Assembly (NCBI GenBank): GCA_009919985.1
Contig: RGAX01000037.1
Span: forward strand, 1 to 17,965
DNA: 17,965 nucleotides
Source: Opitutaceae bacterium
Lineage (GTDB): Bacteria > Verrucomicrobiota > Verrucomicrobiia > Opitutales > Opitutaceae
Direction: 5' to 3'
The first letter of the stretch is position 1. Every line of letters begins with the position of its first letter. Below are positions 1 through 8,300 of the stretch, in pieces. The notes below the pieces were generated by a model that was not told the DNA's origin, ran no database searches, and saw nothing but the letters and a program-made list of their open reading frames with translations. Position numbers and translations under genes: made by a program.

Positions 1-397
1 CGAGCGGGGCGGTGGGGTCGATGGTGATGTCGCCGGTGATAATGCCCACGCGCCAACCGCGGGCACGCCATTCGGCGTATTTGTCGTTGGCAAGGGCGCG
101 CGTCGGGACGGTAAAGAGGGCGCGCCGGGCGAAATTTGTCTGCTCGGCCCAGCGCTCGAAGACGTAGGTTTTTCCGGCGCCAGTGGGGGCGTCGATGACG
201 ACGTCGCGGCCGGCCTCGAGGGCACGGATCGCCTCGGCCTGCCAGCGGTCGGGCAGGACGAGTTTTTGAAGGCCGGCGAAAGCGTCGGTCAGCACAAGAT
301 CGAACGTGCGCGGGCGACGAAGCGCGTCAAACCGTGCTCGGGATTTTCTGCAGAATTTTTTGGGCGGTGAACAGCGGCCGATAAAGCGAGGGAACAT
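1..397 (-). CDS. DEAD/DEAH-type helicase, N-terminal part (cut by window edge)
   Basis: Translating the minus strand from the ATG at 397 gives an uninterrupted frame of 132 codons to the window edge. It contains a Q-motif-like region (LVLPDRWQAEAI), a Walker A motif in the sequence DAPTGAGKTYVFERW, and a motif Ia-like stretch (TVPTRALANDKYAEWRARGW) followed by VGIITGDITIDPTAP. This order is typical of superfamily 2 helicases of the Ski2/DEAD type, which unwind nucleic acid using ATP. The DExH box and the helicase C domain would lie beyond the window. The start is uncertain. The ATG at 397 begins with a basic, poorly conserved-looking leader, and an in-frame GTG at 295 sits just before the helicase-like region (VLTDAFAGLQ). 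No clear ribosome binding site supports either. Confidence 0.8.
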   Translation of the reverse strand, partial: MFPRFIGRCSPPKKFCRKSRARFDALRRPRTFDLVLTDAFAGLQKLVLPDRWQAEAIRALEAGRDVVIDAPTGAGKTYVFERWAEQTNFARRALFTVPTRALANDKYAEWRARGWRVGIITGDITIDPTAPL

Positions 398-541
398 CGC
401 CCCGGTGTCGCACACCCATTAGCGCGGACGCGATGGGCAGTGGTTTTTATAACTTTGTGAAGGGAATGGCGGGTTCGCCCTAGCCAAACGGCCCGTTGCT
501 TCGCATGTTCTTCCTTTAGTCTCCGACACTACTACCAACCG

Positions 542-661
542 ATGATAGCTGCCATGATCGTTATTTCACTTTTAATTGCCCTCGTGGCCACCGAGCCCGA
601 CGCGTCCGAAAGGGACAAGGCACCGGAGCCGGCCCCGCCCCGCCCGAAGAAGGTGAAGTAA
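542..661 (+). CDS. possible membrane microprotein (39 aa)
   Basis: The ATG at 542 opens a 39-residue frame ending TAA at 659-661. It starts with a hydrophobic stretch (MIAAMIVISLLIALVA) long enough for one membrane segment or a signal anchor. A charged, proline-rich tail follows (EPDASERDKAPEPAPPRP, ending KKVK). A GC-rich hairpin lies 43 bases downstream at 704-729. No family is recognised, no Shine-Dalgarno sequence precedes the start, and the frame is short enough to arise by chance. It is listed because hydrophobic-then-charged composition with a downstream terminator-like hairpin is what a real small membrane protein would look like. Confidence 0.3.
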   Translation: MIAAMIVISLLIALVATEPDASERDKAPEPAPPRPKKVK

Positions 662-703
662 ACGCGGGCCGCTCAGCGGCGGCAGTTTCCTGAAAATGAC
701 AAA

Positions 704-729
704 GGCGCGCCGACTTGCGAGGGCGCGCC
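704..729. terminator. putative bidirectional terminator hairpin
   Basis: Two copies of GGCGCGCC (704-711 and 722-729) form a perfect 8-bp stem around a 10-base loop. Three more outer pairs lie beyond one mismatch. On the plus strand a T-rich stretch follows (TTGGTTGGTTTTC). On the minus strand the stem is followed by TTTGTCATTTT. It lies between the 3' end of the small plus-strand ORF and the 3' end of the minus-strand TonB-like gene, so it could end transcription from both sides. The stem is self-complementary because each arm is itself a palindrome. Confidence 0.5.
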
Positions 730-764
730 CTTGGTTGGTTTTCTAATTTAAACCTAACGTCGAC

Positions 765-1160
765 TTAGTTCGACGCGAGGCGGGAGCTGGCTGCCGCGGC
801 ATCGACGATGTGCAACGGGAGGACGACTTTCGTCGCCACCGGCACGCCACCTTTGACCGCGGGTTTGAACTCCCACTGTTTGACTGCGTCCAGAACGGCA
901 CCGCTCAGCATGATGTCCACAGGGGACTTCACTTTGAAGGCGGAGGTTTTGCCCTGGGCGTCCACCACGAATTCGACTTCGACGGTGGAACCGATGTATT
1001 CGGCGCGGACGGATGGGGAAACCACCACGACCGGTACCGGCACGCCGGCATCTTTACGGCACGTCTCGAGGTAGGTCGCTTCGAGGCTCTTCGCCTGGAG
1101 GGCGGGAGCGAGGAGGGCGGCCAAGCTAAACAGGACGGCGACTTTGTTTACGTGTTTCAT
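765..1160 (-). CDS. stand-alone TonB C-terminal domain periplasmic protein
   Basis: This 131-residue protein starts at ATG 1160 with a cleavable-looking signal peptide (MKHVNKVAVLFSLAALLAPALQA). Residues about 45-119 form a TonB C-terminal domain: the run STVEVEFVVDAQGKTSAFKV is followed by a hydrophobic stretch (SGAVLDAVKQWEFKPAVKGG) and a final strand VATKVVLPLHIV. The order of strand, helix, WEFKPA and strand is characteristic of the family. TonB normally couples the inner-membrane proton-motive force to outer-membrane receptors through an N-terminal anchor and a proline-rich spacer. Here both are missing and a signal peptide replaces the anchor, so it may be a periplasmic accessory rather than an energy transducer. 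The frame stays open upstream to 1415, but that extension is arginine-rich, shows no domain and is ignored. An AT-rich TTTATAAAAAAG lies directly before the ATG, with no Shine-Dalgarno. Confidence 0.8.
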   Translation of the reverse strand: MKHVNKVAVLFSLAALLAPALQAKSLEATYLETCRKDAGVPVPVVVVSPSVRAEYIGSTVEVEFVVDAQGKTSAFKVKSPVDIMLSGAVLDAVKQWEFKPAVKGGVPVATKVVLPLHIVDAAAASSRLASN

Positions 1161-1592
1161 GACTTTTTTATAAATTCCGCCCACACAGGGCGCGGAGAGG
1201 TTGGTTTCTAGGCATCTGGCTTTAGTGGCATCCGGGACGTCGCCGACGCGGTGAAGCGCGGGCCGCGAACCGAAGGTCTGACCGAGACCGGCGTGAGCCG
1301 ATCGCGGCCAAAGTTTCCGTTTTGGGGCGGGACCAGACCGGGCGAGGCGCAACCGTCGCGAGCGCGCCGCACCCGTAAAGTGATTGAGACGTAAACAGCG
1401 TCTCCCGCCGGGCACGCAGGCACCGGTCGGGAAAATTCAAAGAACATTAAGGGGTTCTTCGAAAGCAAAGGAAGTTGTTGGCCTCTGACTCTGTTTAGCA
1501 AGTGCCGTGCCCGCGCGACGCGATAATGTAACGCCGCCACATCCCAGTCCGCCGAGATTGCCAGCGCAGGCGCGGGGCCTTTGGCTCGCGGG
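1161..1592. other. 432-bp divergent intergenic region
   Basis: This stretch separates the minus-strand TonB-like gene from the plus-strand metallo-beta-lactamase gene and should hold both promoters. Frames crossing it are arginine- and proline-rich shadows without domain signatures. One small hairpin is visible: GAGACG at 1386-1391 pairs with CGTCTC at 1399-1404 around a 7-base loop. A GATAAT hexamer at 1522-1527 resembles a sigma-70 -10 box on the plus strand, but no -35 at a suitable distance was found. Nothing here can be called an RNA gene. Confidence 0.4.
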
Positions 1593-2537
1593 ATGAACCG
1601 CCGTGATTTCTTGGTTAACTCGTCGTTATTGGTTTCCGCCGGCCTCGTGGCCCGCGCGCAGTCTGCTGCTTCCGCTCCCTCCACCCCGCCCGCACCCAAG
1701 GCGCCACCCGCTCCCGCGGTGACCGAGTTTCGCCTGCTGCGACGCGACGTCGGGATCTTCACCGGCCGCGGTGGCACCATCGGTTGGCTCGCCAACAAAG
1801 ACGCGCTCGTCGCCGTCGACACCCAATTCGCGGATACGGTGGCGTTGTTTCTCGCGGGCTTGCCCGGCCGCGGTGGCCGCAAGCTCGACGTCGTGATCAA
1901 CACGCACCACCACGGCGATCACACCGGCGGCAACGCCATTATGAAGCCCGCGACCCACTCGATCGTCGCGCACGCGAACGTTCCCAAGCTCCAATTCAAC
2001 GCCGCCGAGAAAGCCGGCACGCTCACGAAACAAGTCTACGCCGACACGACGTTCCCTAACGTGTGGCGCCGCGAAGTCGGCGGCGAGATCGTGACCGCGC
2101 AGTATCATGGCCCCGCCCACACTAGCGGCGACGTAATCGTGACCTTCGAGAAGGCCAACGTCGTGCACATGGGCGACCTCTTTTTTAACCGCATTTATCC
2201 CGTCGTGGACCGTCCGTCGGGAGCAAGTTTCCGCCACTGGATCACGGTGCTCGAAGAAGCCGCGAAAACCTATCCCTCCGACGCGATCTACGTCTTTGGC
2301 CACGGTAGCGCGAAATACGGCGTGACTGGCCAACGTGGCGACCTCCTCGTCTTTCGCGACTACATCGCCGCGCTCCTCGCGCACGTCGAAAAACAAATCG
2401 CCGCCGGCGAGCCTAAAGCCAAAATCGCGGCGTTGGAGAATCTCCCTGGCTTCCCGGATTTCCATCTGCCCTTACCCAACCGCCTCAGCGGCAACCTCGG
2501 CGCGGCTTACGACGAATTGACGGAGAAAAAATCCTGA
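1593..2537 (+). CDS. Tat-exported metallo-beta-lactamase-fold hydrolase
   Basis: This 314-residue protein begins MNRRDFLVNSSLLVSAGLVARAQS, a twin-arginine (Tat) signal, then an Ala/Pro-rich linker to about residue 45. The metallo-beta-lactamase core follows. The HxHxDH zinc motif is at residues 105-110 (THHHGDH), with further metal ligands likely at H176 (HGPAHTSGD), D195 (HMGDLFF) and H237 (FGHGS). All ligands of a two-zinc site are present, so it should be active in the periplasm. The substrate cannot be read from sequence: the family includes beta-lactamases, lactonases, glyoxalase II-type thioesterases and other hydrolases. A TTG codon at 1581 extends the frame by four residues, but ATG 1593 puts the twin arginine directly after the start, as in typical Tat signals. 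The next gene starts 77 bases downstream, beyond a strong hairpin. Confidence 0.88.
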   Translation: MNRRDFLVNSSLLVSAGLVARAQSAASAPSTPPAPKAPPAPAVTEFRLLRRDVGIFTGRGGTIGWLANKDALVAVDTQFADTVALFLAGLPGRGGRKLDVVINTHHHGDHTGGNAIMKPATHSIVAHANVPKLQFNAAEKAGTLTKQVYADTTFPNVWRREVGGEIVTAQYHGPAHTSGDVIVTFEKANVVHMGDLFFNRIYPVVDRPSGASFRHWITVLEEAAKTYPSDAIYVFGHGSAKYGVTGQRGDLLVFRDYIAALLAHVEKQIAAGEPKAKIAALENLPGFPDFHLPLPNRLSGNLGAAYDELTEKKS

Positions 2538-2557
2538 GGTCGCGGTGCTGAATTCGA

Positions 2558-2591
2558 CGCGGCGCGTTTCCGTTTGCAGGGACGCGCCGCG
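2558..2591 (+). terminator. hairpin between hydrolase and LapA-like genes
   Basis: CGCGGCGCGT at 2558-2567 pairs perfectly with ACGCGCCGCG at 2582-2591, a 10-bp GC-rich stem around a 14-base loop. It starts 20 bases after the hydrolase stop codon. There is no downstream T tract, so it may be a weak terminator, an RNA-end stabiliser or an attenuator before the small membrane gene at 2615. Confidence 0.45.
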
Positions 2592-2614
2592 CGCGCTTAA
2601 CTCCGTCATCATCT

Positions 2615-2872
2615 ATGAACTTCGCCACCTTCCTCAAGACCTTCGTTTTTCTCGTGCTGCTTTTCGTCATGCTCTACGTGGGCATGAACAACACCCACGA
2701 GATTAATTTCTATTTCCCCATCGCCGGCACGACGGCGAAAAAGCCGATCCACGAAGCGGCGTCGCTGATTTTCTTCGGCATCTTCGCCATCGGCGTGCTC
2801 GCAGGTACGATGTTGCATGGCGGCGGCAAGGGCGGCGCTAAAAAGAGCGCATCCAGCGGTAAGGATAAGTAA
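2615..2872 (+). CDS. small two-helix membrane protein, LapA (DUF1049)-like
   Basis: This 85-residue protein has two hydrophobic segments: residues about 4-24 (FATFLKTFVFLVLLFVMLYV) and about 48-68 (AASLIFFGIFAIGVLAGTML). Between them is a short region with N-N-T-H-E-I-N-F-Y-F-P, which resembles the NTxxVxxxFP turn of the LapA/DUF1049 family. The tail is basic and Gly/Ser/Lys-rich. LapA-type proteins sit in the inner membrane and in enterobacteria act with LapB in controlling lipopolysaccharide synthesis. That role is not shown here, and only the fold is suggested. Its stop is 3 bases from the stop of the convergent RNA methyltransferase gene, so the two transcripts must collide or share a terminator. 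Confidence 0.65.
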   Translation: MNFATFLKTFVFLVLLFVMLYVGMNNTHEINFYFPIAGTTAKKPIHEAASLIFFGIFAIGVLAGTMLHGGGKGGAKKSASSGKDK

Positions 2873-2875
2873 ACC

Positions 2876-3613
2876 TCAGGCGCCCGCGCGCCGTCGTAGG
2901 TTGTCGCAGACGATCGCGGCGGCGATGCCGGCGTTGAGCGATTCGGCGGCGCCGTATCGCGGGATTGTCACGCGGCGCGTAATCAAAGACGCGACCGCCG
3001 GCGACAACCCACGGCCTTCGCTGCCGATCACGATCACCGCATCGCGCAACGCTGGGAGCTCATGCACATCGTCGCCGGTCAGATCGCAGCCGAGCACGGG
3101 CACGTTTAACCCGACGAGCGCGGTCGCGAGTTCCGCGGTGTGCGGGCGCACGCGGGCGAATGAGCCCATGCTGGCGTTAATGACTTTTTGGGAAAAAAGA
3201 TCGGCGCAATCCGGCGAAAGTACGACGCGCTCCAGTGCAAACCAATCGGCGAGCCGTAGCAGCGTGCCGACGTTGCCGGCGTCTTGCACGCCGTCGAGTG
3301 CGAGCGTGAGGCCGCGGTTGAGATCGCCGGCCGCGAGCGGGGTGCGTGTGAGCGGACCGACGGCGAGCACGGATGACGGTTTGGGGAAATGACTGGCGCG
3401 CGCCATTTCTTCGGGCGTGAGGCCGTGGGTTTTGTAACCGGGCCAAGCGGGCGTGCCGTAGATTTCCGAAAACGGAAATTTTGCCGCGAGGAGTTCGGCG
3501 ACGACTTTTTCGCCTTCGACGACGAAGAGGCCAAGTGCTTCGCGGTTTTTTTTCTCGCGCAAGGAGCGGAGGCGTTGGAAATCGGCTTTGGTCGGCATCG
3601 CGGGCAGCATCAT
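2876..3613 (-). CDS. SpoU/TrmH-family RNA 2'-O-methyltransferase
   Basis: This 245-residue protein carries all three SpoU/TrmH (SPOUT) motifs in order: motif 1 as LDGVQDAGNVGTLLRLADWF, motif 2 as VIVIGSEGRGLSP, and motif 3 as IPRYGAAESLNAGIAAAIV near the C-terminus. The N-terminal part (LRSLREKKNREALGLFVVEG) is the substrate-binding region usual in TrmH-type enzymes. These enzymes methylate the ribose 2'-OH of a specific rRNA or tRNA nucleotide with S-adenosylmethionine, using a trefoil-knot fold. Which RNA is modified is not visible. Possible starts are ATG 3613, 3610 and 3598. The last gives MPTKADFQRLRSL and fits the family N-terminus best. It diverges from the TMTC-like gene with about 70 bases between them. 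Confidence 0.9.
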   Translation of the reverse strand: MMLPAMPTKADFQRLRSLREKKNREALGLFVVEGEKVVAELLAAKFPFSEIYGTPAWPGYKTHGLTPEEMARASHFPKPSSVLAVGPLTRTPLAAGDLNRGLTLALDGVQDAGNVGTLLRLADWFALERVVLSPDCADLFSQKVINASMGSFARVRPHTAELATALVGLNVPVLGCDLTGDDVHELPALRDAVIVIGSEGRGLSPAVASLITRRVTIPRYGAAESLNAGIAAAIVCDNLRRRAGA

Positions 3614-3682
3614 GACGGGCCGCGGGGTCGCGGCTCAAGCGCGGGTTTGCGCCCCCTAGGGGAAACCGTCCACGCTCGGCCG

Positions 3683-5203
3683 ATGAATCGGAGTGCAACG
3701 CCACCTCTCGGAAACGGGCGCGTTCTTGCGCTTGCGCTCGGCGGACTGCTGCTGGTGGTGGCGGCGTGGGCGGGGAGTTTCGGCGGACCATTCGCCTTCG
3801 ATGACATCGCGGCGGTGCGAGAAAATCCGACTCTGCGGACTTGGTGGAAACTCGGCGAAGTGTTGGCGCCGCCGGCGGGACTTTCGGTGAGTGGTCGTCC
3901 GGTGGCGAATGCGTCGCTGGCGCTCAGTTACGCGCTGAGTGGAGAGCAAACGTGGGGTTATCACGCGGTAAATCTCGCGCTGCATCTGGCGACGGCGGGG
4001 TTGTTGGTGGGAGTGTTGCGGCGCACGTTGCGGCGGCCTGGGCTGCGGGAAACTTTTGGCGCGGCGGCGGATGAACTCGCGCTGGCAGTGGCGGGAGTGT
4101 GGGCTCTGCATCCGTTGCAGACGGCGACGGTGACTTATGTGATGCAGCGCACGGAAGGACTCGCGGGATTTTTCGCGGTGGCGACGCTTTATGGTTTTTT
4201 GCGCGGAGTGGCAGCCGAGCGCGGTGGCCATGGTTGGCTGGTGGTGGCGATCCTGGCGTGCGCGTTCGGGATGGGGAGCAAGGAGGTAATGGTGGTGGTG
4301 CCGGTGGTGGTGTTTTTATTCGATCGCATGTGGATCGCGGGAAATTTCGTAGCCGCGTGGCGAGCGCGTAGATTTTTTTACGCGGGAATGGGCGCGACGT
4401 GGCTTGTGCTCGCGGCGTGTCTGTTGGCGAAGGGCCGCGATGGGTCGGCGGGATGGGATTCGGGCATGAGTGTGACGGCGTATGCGCTCACGCAGGGTGA
4501 GGCGATCTGGCGTTACCTCGGGCTCGCGGTTTGGCCGGCACCGCTGGTGTTTGATTACGGTACCGAGATTTCCGCGAATTACGTGGCGGTGGCCGGGATC
4601 GTGGCGCTGATTGGGGCGACAGCGTGGGCGTTGCTGCGTCGGCTGGCGTTGGGATTTTTTGGGTTCATGTTTTTCGCAGTGCTCGCGCCGAGTTCGAGTT
4701 TTGTGCCGGTGGCGACGCAGACGATAGCGGAGCACCGGATGTATTTGCCGTTGGCGGTGTTGGTAAGTGCGGTGGTGTTGAGTGGGTATGCGTGGCTCGG
4801 GAAAAAGACTTTGTGGCTATGGATCGCGGTCGTTTTGGCCGGCGCGGCGGGGACGTGGATGAGAAATATGGATTACCGCAGCGAGCGGGCGATTTGGGCG
4901 GATACGGTGGCGAAGCGGCCGGGTAATGCGCGGGGGCACTTTAATCTCGGCGTGGCAATGAGTGCGGGCGGCGACGAAGAGGGCGCGCGGGCGGAGTATA
5001 CGGAGACGGGCGCGACTGCCGGAGTCGGCCGAGTTGCGTTTCAACGAGGGCAACGCGCTCCTGGCGCTCGGGCGTGGCGCGGAGGCGATGGAGGCGTTTC
5101 GCGCGGCGGTGCAGCTGAGGCCAGAGTATGGGGAGGCGCACTACAACCTCGGCGTGGCGCTGAGTGGAGCGGGTCATTATGCGGCAGCGCTCGCGGAATT
5201 TGA
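3683..5203 (+). CDS. TMTC-like multi-pass membrane protein with TPR tail, frameshifted near 5010
   Basis: From ATG 3683 the frame encodes many hydrophobic helices and then a tetratricopeptide start. Visible signatures are FAFDDIAAVRENPTL near residues 37-51 (acidic DD pair after the first helix), GRPVANASLALSY, WGYHAVNLALHLATAG, ALHPLQTATVTYVMQRTEGL, GMGSKEVMVVVPVVVFLFD and LAPSSSFVPVATQTIAEHRM. These match the TMTC/DUF1736 group of GT-C-like membrane proteins, whose eukaryotic members are O-mannosyltransferases; the bacterial function is unknown. A TPR unit starts at HFNLGVAMSAGGDEEGARAEYTE, but after about base 5005 this frame becomes Gly/Arg-rich and loses the repeat pattern, while the TPRs continue in another frame to 5282. 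The intact product would be about 530 residues. The frame is open upstream to 3389, but that part overlaps the methyltransferase and is not coding. Confidence 0.75.
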   Translation: MNRSATPPLGNGRVLALALGGLLLVVAAWAGSFGGPFAFDDIAAVRENPTLRTWWKLGEVLAPPAGLSVSGRPVANASLALSYALSGEQTWGYHAVNLALHLATAGLLVGVLRRTLRRPGLRETFGAAADELALAVAGVWALHPLQTATVTYVMQRTEGLAGFFAVATLYGFLRGVAAERGGHGWLVVAILACAFGMGSKEVMVVVPVVVFLFDRMWIAGNFVAAWRARRFFYAGMGATWLVLAACLLAKGRDGSAGWDSGMSVTAYALTQGEAIWRYLGLAVWPAPLVFDYGTEISANYVAVAGIVALIGATAWALLRRLALGFFGFMFFAVLAPSSSFVPVATQTIAEHRMYLPLAVLVSAVVLSGYAWLGKKTLWLWIAVVLAGAAGTWMRNMDYRSERAIWADTVAKRPGNARGHFNLGVAMSAGGDEEGARAEYTETGATAGVGRVAFQRGQRAPGARAWRGGDGGVSRGGAAEARVWGGALQPRRGAEWSGSLCGSARGI

Positions 5204-5282
5204 AACCGCGCTGCGACTGGCGCCGGGAGATGAATCGGCGCGTCGGAATGCGGCCGCGCTCCGGGCTTATTTGGGCAAATAA
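5010..5282 (+). pseudogene. out-of-frame TPR tail of the TMTC-like gene
   Basis: In the frame shared with the stop at 5280-5282, this stretch reads LPESAELRFNEGNALLALGR, then EAMEAFRAAVQLRPEYGEAHYN and LGVALSGAGHYAAALAEFET. That is a good pair of TPR units with the usual 34-residue spacing. It joins the upstream TPR start only if the frame shifts. Dropping one G from the GGG in the ACGGGCGCG stretch near 5010 gives the continuous text EYTETARLPESAELRFNEG. That leaves the first repeat at 33 residues, one short, so a two-base loss is a second possibility. No separate start codon or Shine-Dalgarno was seen. It is therefore the C-terminus of the gene starting at 3683, not a gene of its own. Confidence 0.75.
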
Positions 5283-5339
5283 AAAGGTAGCGCCGTAGAG
5301 ACGCCGTCCAGGTGAGGTGCGGGGTACGCTGTCGCGAAC

Positions 5340-8300
5340 TTAGTTGCGGTCGAGAAAGGGCAGGCGGAGCGCATCGAGGTTGGCGGTGAAGGAAAGTACG
5401 TACGTTGCGCCAAAGTCGCGGCGGGTGAGAAGGCGGTTGGCTTGGTAGGTTTTGAGGGACGGGTCTTTCAGGACGTTGGCGCCGGTTAACTCGAGAGCGT
5501 AGTTTCGGTTCAGGCGGTAGCGCATAGTGAAGTCCCAGCGTTGGTGGCGGGCTTCCATCTGTGGGCGAAGATCGGTGGCGGACGCGGCGGTGCGTACACC
5601 AGAAGGATATATGACGGTGCGTACTTGGACGTAGAGACCGCGGGCTGGAGTGGCGTAGCTTAATCCGTAATTGGCGTTCCAATCGTAAAAATTATTAGCT
5701 ATGGTGGGTTTCACGATGGTACCGGCGCGGTTGGGAGCTTCGCCTTGGTAGAACCGGGTGTAATTGGCGAATACCTCAATGCCTTGGATGGCTTGAGGCA
5801 GCATTTTCAAATACGGCTTGAGTGGAGTGCGGGCGCTGAATTCGAGGCCTTCAAACACGCCTCTGCCACCGTTGTCTTGGGTGTTGAGTATGTAGCCTGC
5901 ATAGGCGCCATCGAAGCCGTTGTCGTTGCCGGGTTCGACGGTGCTGACGGTGTTGATGATGTAATTCTCGATCGTTTTGCGGAACCAGCCGATTGAGAGC
6001 GTCCCAGCGGCTTCAGTGTAGTACTCAAGTTGGACGTCGGAGTTTTGCGAATAGGTGGGATCGAGCGCCGTGTTGTTGATGCTCACGTTGGGGATGGCGG
6101 CGAGGTCATTGACCGTTGTGTTGGGTAAAATAGTTTGGATACCGGGGCGCGACATAGAGCGGGTGGATGCGGCGCGCAGCAGCAGGTTGGGAGTAAAGCG
6201 GTAGGTAAGCTGAGCGTTGGGAAAGTAATCGAGATAGTCGCTGGTGGCGCGCTGCGTCCGAGAGTAGATGGCTTGGAACCAAGGTTTGGAGTTGGTGGTT
6301 AGGCCGTTGCCGAGTGAGTTAATGCGGATAGCGCCACGGGCAAAGTTTTCTGTCTGCTCGGCGCGGACGCCTAGCAAAAGCGTGAGTTGTGGGCTAAACT
6401 TGATGGTGGCGGCGAGGTAGGCCGCGGAGATGTCTTGCGTGACGCTTTGGGAATTTACGGCCTGGCGCTGGACGTTGGTGCCTTGAACGTCTTGGAAGGC
6501 GTTGGGGTTTTTACGCATGTACGCGGCGACTTTGTACGGGTCGATGAGTGGCGGCGTGCGGATGCCAAAGAGGAATTTATCGCCGTAGCTGGTGTCGGCG
6601 AAATCTGCGGCATTGATGAGTTCGTCACCGCTGGCAGCGATGCCGTCAGGGCCGCGGAAATCCAGGACGATCTGGCCGGCGGCTTTGCGGCGTTGGACGC
6701 GGTAGAGGCTGGCGCCGGTGCGGAATTCAACCGGGTATTGCCATTCGCCGAAGTTGCCGCGGAGGTCAGTTTTCAGATTGATCGTGCGGTCGTTTTGGAA
6801 GCGTGGCGATGTTTGCAGCGAGAAGCTAGATTGGTCGTAGCTGTTGAGGTTGTAGAGATCGGGACCGGCGAGCTGCGTGAGGGCGGTGGGCGCGGCGCGA
6901 TCAGGGGAGCCCTGGATGCGGTAGATGACGCCGCGGGCATTGGTGAGATTCCATTGGGCTGACTGGATCATCTCGGGTAGGTCGGCGACCTTGGAGTCGG
7001 ATTTACCGTAGTTAGCGGAGTAATTGAGGCGCCAGCGATTCCAGTCGTGGCGTACGCCTACGAGGTAGCTGTAGTTTGCGCTGGTGTAGTCGGAGTAATC
7101 GGCGAAGACATCGACTTGACCGTTATTGACGGTCGTTTCGGTGGAGGAGGGGTTGGTAAATGTGCTTAGTGGGAGCACGGTGCCGGAAGTGATTGGGCGC
7201 ACGCGGAACGTATGACTGCGGTTTTGGCTCAGGTAACCGTTGTAAGTGAAGCCGGCGTTGAAGACGGTGTGGGCTCCGAGTTTGTAGTCGGCTTTAAGGC
7301 TGCCGTTGCGCCGGAATTTCACTTGGGGTCCGTCGACGAGGGTGAACGTGTCGAGGCGCACTGGAGATTCAAATAGAACAGGCGCCGTAGCGGTGCCGGC
7401 GACGAGTGGGCTGTACCCCACGGCGTTATTGTGGGACGGATTGATGTTGTTGGTCTCGGCGTAGGAGAACGTCAGGCCGAGGGTGTTTTTCAGGAAAGCT
7501 TCAGAGTAGACGGCGCTGGCGCCGGGCTTGAGGCGGTTGGTCGGACGGGAGCCGGGACCGGCGACGTCTTTGAAGGTGAGCATCTCGCTGTTTGCGTTGA
7601 TGAGAAGAACAGTGCGGAACACGCGGCGCTTTTGGTTAAAGGCATTCTTGGTCTCAGCGTTGATGACGCCGCCGGTGGAAGGAGCGAACCAGGGTGGTGG
7701 GGCTTTATAGACTTCGATGGATTCGATGTTACTGATGCTGGCTTGCGTGAACTCGAACGCGCGGCTGGAAGCATCGGAAGAACCGGTGCTCGAGCGGGGA
7801 GGGGTGCCTGCGGCCGGAGGAACTTGGCCGTCGATGGTGAAAAGCGTGGATTCGGGATCTTGGCCGCGTACGGAGATGGTGGAGGCGTCGGCGTTGGAGT
7901 AATTTACCTGGAGGCCGGGGACGTATTTGAGGAATTCGCCGATATTGCCTTCGGGGACTTCGCCGAGGGTGTCGGCGGAGATTGCGGTCAAGAAGTGGTC
8001 GGCTTTCTTCTGTTTGTTGACCTGAGCGGCGTTGCCTTCGATCTCGCTGGCGACAACGAAAGCACCGAGTTTGTAGATGCCGGCGGTGAGTGCGAAATCT
8101 TGGGTGAGATTTTGCCCGGCGGTGATGGTGACGCTCTGTTTTTGGCTATCGAGACCTGCGTAAGAGACGGCGGCGGTATAGGTGCCGGGTTTGACGTTAA
8201 GTAGAGTGTAAGAACCGTCGCGATCGGTGAGGGCTCGGTAGGCGGTGCCCTCGAGCAGGACCTCAGCTTCGCCAAGATATTGATTCGTGGCCTGATTGGA

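Noticed and set aside
1161..1415. 85-codon N-terminal extension of the TonB-like frame.
   Set aside because: The extension is arginine-rich and would bury the signal peptide that begins at ATG 1160.
1626..2465. A 279-residue minus-strand ORF opposite the metallo-beta-lactamase gene.
   Set aside because: It is antisense to a gene with a complete zinc site, and no family signature is visible in it.
3389..3682. N-terminal extension of the TMTC-like frame by 98 codons.
   Set aside because: It overlaps the methyltransferase gene on the opposite strand and has no membrane or domain features. ATG 3683 begins just before the first hydrophobic helix.
4962..5282. A separate TPR protein gene starting at ATG 4962.
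   Set aside because: Its first 16-18 residues overlap real TPR coding in the other frame and are arginine-rich nonsense. The TPR part is better explained as the frameshifted tail of the upstream gene.
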